In this document: positions 17,806-25,339 of the stretch, piece by piece
Numbering within the stretch: position 1 is the first letter of the stretch
How the letters are laid out: each line of letters opens with the position of its first letter
NCBI GenBank assembly: GCA_023402395.1
Contig: JAEYGI010000022.1
Location: 8,350-72,349 of the forward strand
Source of the DNA: Bacillota bacterium
GTDB lineage: Bacteria > Bacillota > UBA4882 > UBA8346
Direction: 5' to 3'
Length of the DNA: 64,000 nt
Translations under genes and position numbers: made by a program
Notes under the pieces: generated by a model
The model's input: the letters and a program-made list of their open reading frames with translations, nothing else
Databases searched by the model: none
What the model was told of the DNA's origin: nothing

Positions 17806-18159
17806 TTATTGCTCCCGTTCTTTCTTCCGGTACTTATCGATCACATAATTCTTGAGCAACTCGATCTCCTCCAGCGCTTCCTGGGGAAGATCGGCCGCCA
17901 GGTTGCCGGCTTGAGGGTAGGAGGCGACCGCGGCCGGCTTTCTGACCTTGGTCCGCCCCAGCAAGTAATCGACGGAAGTATCAAAAAAATCGGCCAGCTT
18001 GTTTAAGACCACCGGATCGGGCTGCCGTCGGCCTTGTTCGTAAAAGCCGTAAGCGGCGGGAGTGATCTCCAAATAACCGGCCAGCTCTTTTTGGAGTAGC
18101 CCTTTTTCTTCGCGTAACAACTTCAAACGCGCGGATAGTGTACTCTTTTCCATATTCAT
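17806..18159 (-). CDS. Xre-family helix-turn-helix regulator
   Basis: About 117 residues. Residues 8-65 form an HTH_3 domain: ARLKLLREEKGLLQKELAGY, with the recognition region TPAAYGFYEQGRRQPDP and the trailing LNKLADFFDTSVDYLLGR. The C-terminal part is Pro/Ala-rich and then a charged helix (LEEIELLKNYVIDKYRKK), perhaps for oligomerisation. Several Met codons are possible starts (18168, 18159, 18153) and none has a clear ribosome site. The longer frame to 18231 would run through the operator region and is unlikely. Divergent from the Xre gene at 18325, with three shared operators between them. Confidence 0.85.
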   Translation of the reverse strand: MNMEKSTLSARLKLLREEKGLLQKELAGYLEITPAAYGFYEQGRRQPDPVVLNKLADFFDTSVDYLLGRTKVRKPAAVASYPQAGNLAADLPQEALEEIELLKNYVIDKYRKKEREQ

Positions 18160-18171
18160 GAATTTCATTTT

Positions 18172-18246
18172 ACTACAATATGTATTTTTTGAATAGGCAA
18201 AGCAACAAAATGTATATACAACAATTGACAAACTACATTTTGTAGT
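18172..18246. promoter_or_regulatory. Three evenly spaced operator-like palindromes between divergent Xre genes
   Basis: The pattern ACTACA-NNN-TGTAGT is perfect at 18232-18246, has one arm mismatch at 18172-18186 (ACTACA/TGTATT), and is degenerate at 18202-18216 (ACA-AAA-TGTA core). The three sites begin exactly 30 bases apart. The perfect site lies inside the spacer of the rightward promoter, so repressor binding would block it. Confidence 0.7.
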
Positions 18247-18254
18247 GCTATAAT
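18225..18254 (+). promoter_or_regulatory. Consensus sigma-A promoter of the rightward Xre gene
   Basis: TTGACA at 18225-18230 and TATAAT at 18249-18254, both perfect, with an 18-base spacer that contains an operator palindrome. Confidence 0.85.
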
Positions 18255-18324
18255 CCGAACTAAGTGTTATTAATCGATAAAATCAGATCGATTTTAATCT
18301 TGGCGGAACAGACGAGGTGAGAGT

Positions 18325-18540
18325 TTGAAACCGCGAAAATTGTTGAGGAATTTACGGCTTGGCCGGAATTTGACTCAAGCCCAAATAGCCGCCGCGGTTT
18401 CGATCTCCCCCAGTTATTATGGGATGATTGAACGGGGGGAACGCAACCCTACCCTGAAGGATGCCAAAAGATTGGCCGATTTTTTCGGAGTATCGATTGA
18501 TCTTCTTTTTTTTGGCAATCCATCCTACAAATCGTATTAA
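18325..18540 (+). CDS. Small Xre-family helix-turn-helix regulator
   Basis: 71 residues, essentially one HTH_3 domain: LRLGRNLTQAQIAAAVSISP, SYYGMIERGERNPTLKDAKR, then LADFFGVSIDLLFFG. It starts at TTG 18325 with GAGGTGAG upstream. It resembles phage Cro-like or autoregulated small repressors. Its consensus promoter is overlapped by operators probably bound by it or by the divergent Xre protein. Confidence 0.88.
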   Translation: MKPRKLLRNLRLGRNLTQAQIAAAVSISPSYYGMIERGERNPTLKDAKRLADFFGVSIDLLFFGNPSYKSY

Positions 18541-18697
18541 ATGCTTACTCATAACGATCGGATTCCTAAAGTTTGATCTACACCCTGAGCTTCGTCCGGT
18601 TCCCGCCGTTTTGCGGAAGCGCCAAATTCTTTTGGCGTGGCGAGGTTTGATTAGTTATTAAACGTCTTTCGCGAAAAATTCAAAGGAGGCCCATCCC

Positions 18698-19039
18698 ATG
18701 TCTCAACTCGATCTCCCCATTCCTCCCGATCCGGAACTCGCTCGGATCGATCAATACCTGGACTATCTGGTCATGGAGCGAGTCGCCGAATATACCGAGA
18801 AAGTGACCGGCCACGATCCCGAGGTTCAAAGGATCCGCGCCGACTATGACAAGTTTCTGGCGATCCTCAGCAACTTGTTGACCATCCCCGGCGGAGATAC
18901 GGTATTGAAGGCGATCGACGAGACTTGCGCGCACATCGAGACCCGTCTTCAGGAGCTTGCCTATAAACGGGGACTGTTGGACGGAGTAGAATTGGCCGGT
19001 ATTCTGGACCGGATTAAGCGGGGTGGGAACCATTCATAA
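18698..19039 (+). CDS. Hypothetical protein, mostly helical
   Basis: 113 residues, not recognised. It has a clear AAAGGAGG site at 18681-18688. It is soluble and acidic, with predicted helices (DQYLDYLVMERVAEYTEK, IRADYDKFLAILSNLL, HIETRLQELAYKRGLLDG). The ending, a helix with YKRGLLDGVELAG, is reminiscent of small phage or mobile-element proteins with a terminal FxxGxxLG-like helix, but I cannot name a family. It lies downstream of the Xre gene and may be in its regulon. Confidence 0.6.
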   Translation: MSQLDLPIPPDPELARIDQYLDYLVMERVAEYTEKVTGHDPEVQRIRADYDKFLAILSNLLTIPGGDTVLKAIDETCAHIETRLQELAYKRGLLDGVELAGILDRIKRGGNHS

Positions 19040-19135
19040 CGGTAGGCCAGGATTTTGGGGCGTGGAGCCTGTGCTCCGATATCGGGAATAAGGATGCTTC
19101 CTCTGTCATATGGTTATATGAGGGGAGGAGTCATT

Positions 19136-19468
19136 ATGGGAACAGCCGCTCCGGAAGCCCGGGTTTTGACCGCCGTTGCCTATCTCGTGTGGCCGGTTAG
19201 TTTGATATTGGTTCTGACCGGGCTTCGGAGAGACCGCTTTATCCGTTACCACGGCTATCAGTCATTATTTCTGGGAATTGTCTGCTTCGTGGTTTATCTG
19301 GTGGTGGGGAGTTTTGTGCGGATCATTCCGGTGTTCGGAGAGATCATATTGCGAATCATGGTGCTGGGGTGGATCGTTTTTATCGTATTGCTCGCCATCC
19401 GGGCGCTACAGGGCGAGTATTTTAAAGTGCCGTTGATTTATGATCTCGCCGAAGGGATCATGGAATAA
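19136..19468 (+). CDS. Small membrane protein, DUF4870/Tic20-like
   Basis: 110 residues starting at ATG 19136 after GGGGAGGAG. Three membrane segments are visible: LTAVAYLVWPVSLILVL, FLGIVCFVVYLVVGSF and IMVLGWIVFIVLLAI. The first loop has RFIRYHGYQSL, close to the conserved FvrfHa.QSl pattern of DUF4870-type proteins. Its function is unknown. Confidence 0.65.
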   Translation: MGTAAPEARVLTAVAYLVWPVSLILVLTGLRRDRFIRYHGYQSLFLGIVCFVVYLVVGSFVRIIPVFGEIILRIMVLGWIVFIVLLAIRALQGEYFKVPLIYDLAEGIME

Positions 19469-19506
19469 AAATCGGTAAAGTTTTTGAAGTTTTTTACAGG
19501 AATTTA

Positions 19507-20736
19507 ATGGGATCCGCCGAATTAATAGGCATGGATCTTTTTTGTTTGCAATGGATTCGATGGGTGATACCGGTGATTTTGATCGGCCTTCAAATGACGG
19601 GGTGCCTGTCCAAGCCCGAACCCCGGAACGGGGACTTTTCGGTCCAAATCATTGATTCCAAGACCGGGGAGCCGGTTCCGGGAGTGGACGTATCCTTCGG
19701 AAACTACCGGCTGCGCAGCGACGACAAAGGTTGTTTTTACATCGTCGATTTGGACCCCGGCACCTATCAACTGCGACTGGAACGGCCCTGGTACCAGACG
19801 CAAACCTATCAAGTGGAATATGTCGGCCAGCCGAAACGGTTCAGCGCGGCGCTGACCCCGGAGGAAACCCTTACCGGATCCTTGGCTTACACCGTCAATA
19901 GCAGCAATACTTCGAACCGTGACATCTTCCGCTTGGATCTGGCTTCCCGTTCCGTAACTCGATTGACGGATTGGGCATCCCGGGAAGCCAATCCAGCCCG
20001 GTTCACGGAGACGAAAATGCTGTTTGATTCGGATCGGGGCTCGGCCAATGGCCAGCAGAGCATCTTTAGCCTTGAGGCGATGTTTCCCGGCGGAGGATCA
20101 GAATTGGTGTACAGCGGTAGTGGTAATAATGAACATCCTTCGGCCAGTGATGATGGCAGAGTAATGGCCTTTAAATCCGGGGACCAGATCATGATCCGGT
20201 GCGATGGAGTCTTGAAGACTGGTTTCAGCGGGCGCGGCGAGCCGGCCGTCAGCCCCGATGGGAAAAAGCTGGCCTTTATTCATGGCAATTACCAGTTGAA
20301 GGTGATAATCAGTGAAACGGATCCCGGCGCTTTCACCAAAACGATCCCAGTGACGCTTCCCTTTGAACGGGTGAATCATCCCTGCTGGAGTTCGGATAGT
20401 AAACAGCTCGCTTTTGATGCTTGGAATACCAATGGCCCCCGTTACATTTACGTCATCTCCCTGTCCGAACCGAACCGGTACCAACGGGTGACCGGCGATT
20501 ATCGGCCCGGACTCGCCGATCACCAGCATCCGTGCTGGTACCGGTCGAAGCGCGCCGCAATCGATGCGGACCTGATTTTTTTCAGCGCACCGATCGCCTA
20601 CAGTTCCCGAAGAGATATTTACTGTGTGAAAGTGCCGCAGGATTCCACTGAGATCCAGAATAACGACTGGCTCATGGTCAGCAAGGGTTCGGGAAGTAAG
20701 GAACAGCCCGCTTGGGTGGGGCCGGTATCAAAATGA
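19507..20736 (+). CDS. Lipoprotein with a carboxypeptidase-regulatory-like domain and TolB-like beta-propeller
   Basis: 409 residues. The signal region PVILIGLQMTGC ends in a Cys that fits a lipobox, so it is probably anchored outside the membrane. Residues about 45-115 form a beta-sandwich of the CarboxypepD_reg type (VQIIDSKTGEPVPGVDVSFG, DLDPGTYQLRL). Residues 125-400 hold repeated WD40-like/PD40 blades (IFRLDLASRSVTRLTDW, AVSPDGKKLAFIHG, HPCWSSDSKQLAFD). A role in surface binding or envelope maintenance is possible but not shown. The best start is uncertain: the first ATG lacks a strong ribosome site. Confidence 0.7.
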   Translation: MGSAELIGMDLFCLQWIRWVIPVILIGLQMTGCLSKPEPRNGDFSVQIIDSKTGEPVPGVDVSFGNYRLRSDDKGCFYIVDLDPGTYQLRLERPWYQTQTYQVEYVGQPKRFSAALTPEETLTGSLAYTVNSSNTSNRDIFRLDLASRSVTRLTDWASREANPARFTETKMLFDSDRGSANGQQSIFSLEAMFPGGGSELVYSGSGNNEHPSASDDGRVMAFKSGDQIMIRCDGVLKTGFSGRGEPAVSPDGKKLAFIHGNYQLKVIISETDPGAFTKTIPVTLPFERVNHPCWSSDSKQLAFDAWNTNGPRYIYVISLSEPNRYQRVTGDYRPGLADHQHPCWYRSKRAAIDADLIFFSAPIAYSSRRDIYCVKVPQDSTEIQNNDWLMVSKGSGSKEQPAWVGPVSK

Positions 20737-21055
20737 TTATGATGGGCTAAGCCGTGCCGGATTGCTTGTTATGCTTGTAAAGCCGGCGAATCACGTCACG
20801 CAGGAAAAATCCGCCGGTGGAATCGGCCGGTATTTTCGCTTATAATCTTCTTTAAGTCCCGGTGAACGCAATCTGCCGGAAAGCAGTAAAAGCACTGCGG
20901 CGTTGGGGCCGGGCCCCGGACTGTGGCCACCCGAACGGGGAATTTCCAGATAATTTAGTATCTTTTTTCTGAAATCCCAGATAAATTTGAGGTGATTTCC
21001 GAAAAGCGAAAGGATTTTGGTTGCGAATTGTGGAATCACTACCCAAAAAAGATGG
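20737..21055. other. 319-bp region without a convincing gene
   Basis: GC-rich with several overlapping open frames on the minus strand, none with a start and ribosome site. One minus-strand stretch (about 20760-20845) reads RDVIRRLYKHNKQSGTA before a stop and looks protein-like, so a decayed gene fragment is possible. I see no clear promoter or riboswitch. Confidence 0.4.
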
Positions 21056-21322
21056 ATGGTGACCCGTTTGAGCCGTTCCGGGCATGCTCACTGGCTGGTT
21101 TTGGTTATCCTGTTATTAATCGGCTTCATTTTTGGGACGATTATGGGGGAGATCTTGAGGCCCTATCTTCCGTTCATGGCAATCGGCGCCTCGGCCAATA
21201 TGAACCCGCAGACCTTTCGGCTGGCCGATGCTTTCTGGTTAACCTTCGGATTTAAGGTAAACTTAAATCTGGCGACCATTCTGGGAGTCGCCTTGTCATT
21301 CTTGATTTACCGGCGGTTGTAA
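21056..21322 (+). CDS. DUF4321-like small membrane protein
   Basis: About 88 residues from ATG 21056. It has two hydrophobic segments: WLVLVILLLIGFIFGTIMGE and, after ANMNPQTFRLADAFWLTFGF, NLATILGVALSFLIYRRL. Such DUF4321 proteins are typically found just upstream of maf and radC in clostridia, as here (2-base gap to maf). Function unknown. A longer TTG start at 21017 is possible; neither has a strong ribosome site. Confidence 0.7.
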   Translation: MVTRLSRSGHAHWLVLVILLLIGFIFGTIMGEILRPYLPFMAIGASANMNPQTFRLADAFWLTFGFKVNLNLATILGVALSFLIYRRL

Positions 21323-21324
21323 CC

Positions 21325-21906
21325 ATGGGCGGATCATTGATTTTGGCCTCGGCATCGCCCCGGCGGGCCGAATTATTGAAACAGCTTGGCCTGGAGTTTA
21401 CGATCATTGCCAGCCATTTTCCGGAAGACCCGCCCGGACCCGCGGACCTTCCCGCGGAGTACGTGGCGCGGCTGGCCCGTTTCAAAGCCGAGCGGGTGGT
21501 CCAAACCATCGACGCCGGTGTTGTAATTGGCGCCGATACAGTCGTGGTGCTGGAAGACGAGATCCTGGGCAAGCCGGATGGAGCCGACGGCGCCGAAATG
21601 ATGTTATCCCGGCTGAGCGGCAAGGAACATTCGGTATATACCGGAGTGGCCTTGATTGGGCGGCCCGGCGGCCAAAGCCGGGTTTTGGTCGAGGAAACGC
21701 GTGTCCGGTTTCGCGAGCTGACCCGCAGGGAGATTGAGGCCTACGTGGCCACCGGCGAACCGCTGGATAAAGCCGGAGCTTATGGGATTCAAGGCAAGGG
21801 CGCTATCTTAGTGGAGAGTATTTCCGGCTGCTATTTCAATGTGGTGGGATTGCCGATTGGCCGACTGGCGACGGTTTTACCCCGGTTCGGGGTTTCCGTT
21901 TGGTGA
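21325..21906 (+). CDS. maf: Maf family nucleoside triphosphate pyrophosphatase
   Basis: 193 residues. LILASASPRRAELLKQLG is the N-terminal substrate-binding signature, and VVIGADTVVVLEDEILGKP holds the catalytic Asp and conserved Lys. The family hydrolyses dTTP/UTP and modified NTPs, and its overproduction blocks septation in Bacillus. It is located at the head of the cell-shape cluster maf-radC-mreBCD, the usual order in Bacillota. Confidence 0.93.
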   Translation: MGGSLILASASPRRAELLKQLGLEFTIIASHFPEDPPGPADLPAEYVARLARFKAERVVQTIDAGVVIGADTVVVLEDEILGKPDGADGAEMMLSRLSGKEHSVYTGVALIGRPGGQSRVLVEETRVRFRELTRREIEAYVATGEPLDKAGAYGIQGKGAILVESISGCYFNVVGLPIGRLATVLPRFGVSVW

Positions 21907-21915
21907 GGTGATCTG

Positions 21916-22605
21916 TTGGAAAACCGACCGACCATCAAAGACTTGCCTTTGGAGGAGCGACCGCGGGAGCGGTTGATCCATAACGGTCCGGAGCACTTGT
22001 CAGCGGCGGAGCTGCTCGCCATCATTTTACGCACTGGTTCGGCCCGTCGTACCGCCATCAACCTAGCGGAGGAGTTGATCGCCACCTATAAGGATTTGCG
22101 TGGTTTAGCCAAGGCTTCGGTCGCGGAGATCGCCGCCTGTTATGGAATTGGCCCTGCCAAGGCCGTCCAGTTAAAAGCTGCGTTTGAACTCGGCCGAAGG
22201 GTGCTTACCAGCAATCCGGTGCAACAACCCTTGATTCGGAACCCGCAGGATGTATTTGAGTTATTGAAAGCCGGCTTTCAGGATCTGGACCGGGAACATT
22301 TCAAAGTGGTTCATTTAAACACGAAAAACCAGGTATTAAAGGTTGAAACTACTGCCATCGGAATACTCAGTTCCTCTCCGGTTCACCCGCGGGAGGTTTT
22401 TAAAGAAGCCGTCAGGATGAGCAGCGCCGGAGTTGTGCTGGCCCATAATCATCCCAGCGGCGATCCGTCTCCAAGCAAGGATGACCTGCTGCTTACCGCC
22501 AGACTGCGGGAAGCCGGGGAGATTTTAGGGATTTCTGTTATTGATCATGTTATCATCGGCGATAATAGATTCATCAGTCTCAAAGAACGCGGCCATCTTG
22601 CGTAA
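21916..22605 (+). CDS. radC: RadC family JAB/MPN-domain protein
   Basis: 229 residues. It has an N-terminal helix-hairpin-helix-like region (ELLAIILRTGS, GIGPAKAVQLKAAFELGRR) and a C-terminal MPN domain with VLAHNHPSGDPSPSKDD, the JAMM zinc motif. The historical DNA-repair role is not supported experimentally in several species; its true function is open. It starts at TTG 21916 with GAGGTG upstream, 10 bases after maf. Confidence 0.92.
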   Translation: MENRPTIKDLPLEERPRERLIHNGPEHLSAAELLAIILRTGSARRTAINLAEELIATYKDLRGLAKASVAEIAACYGIGPAKAVQLKAAFELGRRVLTSNPVQQPLIRNPQDVFELLKAGFQDLDREHFKVVHLNTKNQVLKVETTAIGILSSSPVHPREVFKEAVRMSSAGVVLAHNHPSGDPSPSKDDLLLTARLREAGEILGISVIDHVIIGDNRFISLKERGHLA

Positions 22606-22665
22606 AGAGAACAGATCGGATACATAACTCGCCTACAATATTGAATAAGATCTGGAGGAACATCA

Positions 22666-23706
22666 ATGTTTAAATCGATTTTAGGCCGTTTCGCCAAAGA
22701 TATGGGAATTGACCTCGGTACCGCCAACACGCTGGTTTACGTTCAGGGCCGGGGAATTGTTTTACAGGAACCGACCGTGGTTGCCATTGAGAAAGATACC
22801 AATAATATTTTCGCAGTCGGCACCGAAGCCAAACAGATGGTTGGCAGAACTCCCGGAAACATTATCGCCGTCCGTCCCATGAAAGACGGCGTTATCGCCG
22901 ATTTTGACGTAACCGAGAAGATGTTGCACTATTTTATCAGCAAGGCCGGCAAAAACATCGGCCTACTCTCGCCGCGGGTGATCATTGGCGTCCCTTCCGG
23001 AGTGACCGAAGTGGAAAAACGGGCGGTCATGGATGCCGGATTGCAAGCCGGGGCCAGGGAAGTCTTTTTGATTGAAGAACCAATGGCTGCGGCCATCGGC
23101 GCCGGACTTCAGGTCGAAGAGCCGACCGGAAGCCTGATCGTTGACATCGGAGGCGGAACGACGGAAGTCGCCGTCATTTCGCTCGGCGGGATCGTCTCCA
23201 GCCGCTCGATCCGGATCGCGGGAGATGAGATGAATGAGGCCATCGGGCATTATATCAAGCGTCATTATAATTTGATGGTCGGCGAACGGACCGCTGAAGA
23301 CATTAAGCGCGCCATCGGCTCGGCTTATCCGGTCGGCCCGGAACAGAACCTGGAAGTGCGGGGCCGCGATCTGTTGACCGGTTTGCCGAAGACGATCACC
23401 ATCACCAGTAACGAAGTCCGTGAAGCACTGACTGAACCGGTTTCGGGAATTGTTGAGGCGGTCAAGATGACGCTGGAGAAGACCCCGCCGGAACTGGCGG
23501 CCGACATTCTTGACAAAGGAATCGTAATGGCTGGCGGCAGCTCATTGTTGCGGGGCATTGATCGTTTGCTGATGGAAGAGACCGGCATGCCGGTCCAGAT
23601 TGCCGAAGACCCGTTGACTTGCGTGGCTAGGGGAACCGGTTTGGCTCTGGAGCGTAATTATCATGATATGAAGCGGGTATTGATCTCCAACCGGAAGATG
23701 GCCTGA
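22666..23706 (+). CDS. mreB: Rod shape-determining protein MreB
   Basis: 346 residues, actin fold. MGIDLGTANTLVYVQGRGIV is the phosphate-1 loop, VDIGGGTTEVAVISLGG the phosphate-2 loop, and IVMAGGSSLLRGIDRLL the adenosine motif. The protein forms membrane-associated filaments that guide lateral wall synthesis with MreC, MreD, RodA and PBP2, all encoded downstream. TGGAGG lies just upstream of the ATG. Its rightful place between radC and mreC supports the call. Confidence 0.97.
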   Translation: MFKSILGRFAKDMGIDLGTANTLVYVQGRGIVLQEPTVVAIEKDTNNIFAVGTEAKQMVGRTPGNIIAVRPMKDGVIADFDVTEKMLHYFISKAGKNIGLLSPRVIIGVPSGVTEVEKRAVMDAGLQAGAREVFLIEEPMAAAIGAGLQVEEPTGSLIVDIGGGTTEVAVISLGGIVSSRSIRIAGDEMNEAIGHYIKRHYNLMVGERTAEDIKRAIGSAYPVGPEQNLEVRGRDLLTGLPKTITITSNEVREALTEPVSGIVEAVKMTLEKTPPELAADILDKGIVMAGGSSLLRGIDRLLMEETGMPVQIAEDPLTCVARGTGLALERNYHDMKRVLISNRKMA

Positions 23707-23770
23707 TTCTATGAAGTATGGATGGAAAAGGGCGTATCACTGTATTTACTTCAATTTATGAATCAAGGAA

Positions 23771-23938
23771 ATATGTCGCAATTTGTCTGGGCGTTCAAAA
23801 ACTTATTGCGACATATATAGCTAGAAAAGTTCGATTCGCGTTCATGTCCCATAACCGGCCGTGAATGGCGAAAGCATCGGATAAGCAAGGTAAATATGTC
23901 GCAACGGATAGGCGCCTAAGCAACTTATTGCGGCATAT
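23771..23938 (+). repeat. Two copies of an 11-bp-armed stem-loop between mreB and mreC
   Basis: ATATGTCGCAA at 23771-23781 pairs with TTGCGACATAT at 23806-23816. The same arms recur at 23894-23904 and 23928-23938, the latter with one change (TTGCGGCATAT) that still allows G-U pairing in RNA. Unit starts are 123 bases apart, and the right loop edge ACTTATTGCG is shared. They occupy the leader of mreC. Confidence 0.8.
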
Positions 23939-23954
23939 ACAGAAGGGTGACCGT

Positions 23955-24824
23955 ATGTTGCACTTATTCGCGGACCGTCGTTATTTGATTGTGGCGATGA
24001 TCATCCTGATCATCACCTGGGGAATGTTTGTCACTTCCAGGGAACGGGCCGGAGAGGGGAAGATCGAATATTTCTTTAATACGGCCATGACTCCGTTGGA
24101 AAGCATCTTTAACAATATCGGAGGCTTCATCAACGACAGTTGGATCACCATTACCCGGCTGGGGCAGTTAAAATCCGAGAACGACCGGCTTCACTCCGAA
24201 TTAAGCCGGTTGAAGGCGCGGCAACCTGAACTGCTGGCCTTGCGGGAAGAGAACCGCCGGTTGCGCGAGGCCTTGAACTTTCAGGCGTCACAGCCTCATG
24301 AACTGGTAGCGGCAGAAACGATCGCCACCAACCCGAGCAACTGGAACCGTACTTTGATCATTAATAAGGGGCGTGATTCGGGGATTCAACGAAACATGGC
24401 CGTGATCAGCCCCGGTGGAATTGTGGGCCGGATTGGCGAAGTCCGGGCCAATACCGCCGAAGTGATTTTGCTCACGGATCCCCGGGAAGGCAACTATATC
24501 GGAGGCGTTGTCAACCGGACCAAAGATATGGTGATTGTCACCGGCGGCGGTTATTTTCAAGGGGAATGCACCGTGAAACCGGCGGTTGACAGTTACTTCA
24601 TCAATCTCAAGAAAGGTGACTTGATTCGCACCGCCGAGACCAGCGAGATATTTCCCAGAGGGATTCCCATCGGCCGGATAGTGAAAGTGAGCAAAGGAGC
24701 CAACAACTTGGTCAGCAAGGCGACGCTCAAGCCGGTTGTGAAACTGGGAAGACTGGAAATGATCTACGTGATTAAAACCAAAAAGGATCCGCCGGTTACT
24801 CCCGGTTCCGCAGGGGGCCAATGA
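23955..24824 (+). CDS. mreC: Cell shape-determining protein MreC
   Basis: About 289 residues. An N-terminal membrane anchor (YLIVAMIILIITWGMFV) is followed by a coiled coil (RLGQLKSENDRLHSELSRLK) and the periplasmic/extracytoplasmic beta domain with NKGRDSGIQRNMAVISPGGIVGRIG. It scaffolds the elongasome. I chose ATG 23955, which has AGAAGGG seven bases upstream; the in-frame ATG at 23865 would put the second stem-loop repeat inside the protein and add an atypical 30-residue extension. It overlaps mreD by 4 bases. Confidence 0.92.
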   Translation: MLHLFADRRYLIVAMIILIITWGMFVTSRERAGEGKIEYFFNTAMTPLESIFNNIGGFINDSWITITRLGQLKSENDRLHSELSRLKARQPELLALREENRRLREALNFQASQPHELVAAETIATNPSNWNRTLIINKGRDSGIQRNMAVISPGGIVGRIGEVRANTAEVILLTDPREGNYIGGVVNRTKDMVIVTGGGYFQGECTVKPAVDSYFINLKKGDLIRTAETSEIFPRGIPIGRIVKVSKGANNLVSKATLKPVVKLGRLEMIYVIKTKKDPPVTPGSAGGQ

Positions 24825-25327
24825 TGCGATTTTGGGTTTTGACCATTGGTGTGATTTTGGGGGTTGCCATCCAAGCCACTTGGCTGGCGGGCCTGAATTT
24901 GCCAGGACAGGTGATCCCCGATCTGGTGTTGATCATGGTGATCTCCTACGGACTGCTGAGAGGACCTGATGAGGGGCTTCTTTTTGGGCTATTGTCCGGT
25001 TTTTTTTTGAACCTGCTGTCCGGCGGGATCATCGGAATTGAAGCCTTGTCGAAGATGATGGCGGGTTACAGCGCGGGACTGCTTGAAAAGAATATTTTCA
25101 AGGACAATTTATTGGTTCCGGTCATCGCCGTATTTTTGGGAACGGTAATTTTTGATTCCGTTTCCTTGTTGATGTACATTGCCTTTAAAGCCAATTACAA
25201 CTTCTGGGGCGCCATGCTCACCACGGTATTGCCGCAGGCTTTATACAGTTCGGTGCTGGCGCCGTTGATCTACTATCTTATGTTGAGGTTGGAACGCTTT
25301 TTGGCTGAGCGGAGCAATTCATTTTAG
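24821..25327 (+). CDS. mreD: Rod shape-determining protein MreD
   Basis: 168 residues, five or six hydrophobic segments (FWVLTIGVILGVAIQATWL, LLFGLLSGFFLNLLSGG, VPVIAVFLGTVIFDSVSLL). The family is poorly conserved, but position between mreC and PBP2 and the pattern VIPDLVLIMVISYGLLRGP near the N-terminus identify it. The start codon overlaps the mreC stop, indicating translational coupling. Confidence 0.92.
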   Translation: MMRFWVLTIGVILGVAIQATWLAGLNLPGQVIPDLVLIMVISYGLLRGPDEGLLFGLLSGFFLNLLSGGIIGIEALSKMMAGYSAGLLEKNIFKDNLLVPVIAVFLGTVIFDSVSLLMYIAFKANYNFWGAMLTTVLPQALYSSVLAPLIYYLMLRLERFLAERSNSF

Positions 25328-25339
25328 CGGGGGCTTTTC

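Noticed and set aside
20880..20940. Cobalamin-type riboswitch
   Set aside because: The GC-rich stretch lacks the ordered B12-box elements and no B12 gene follows.
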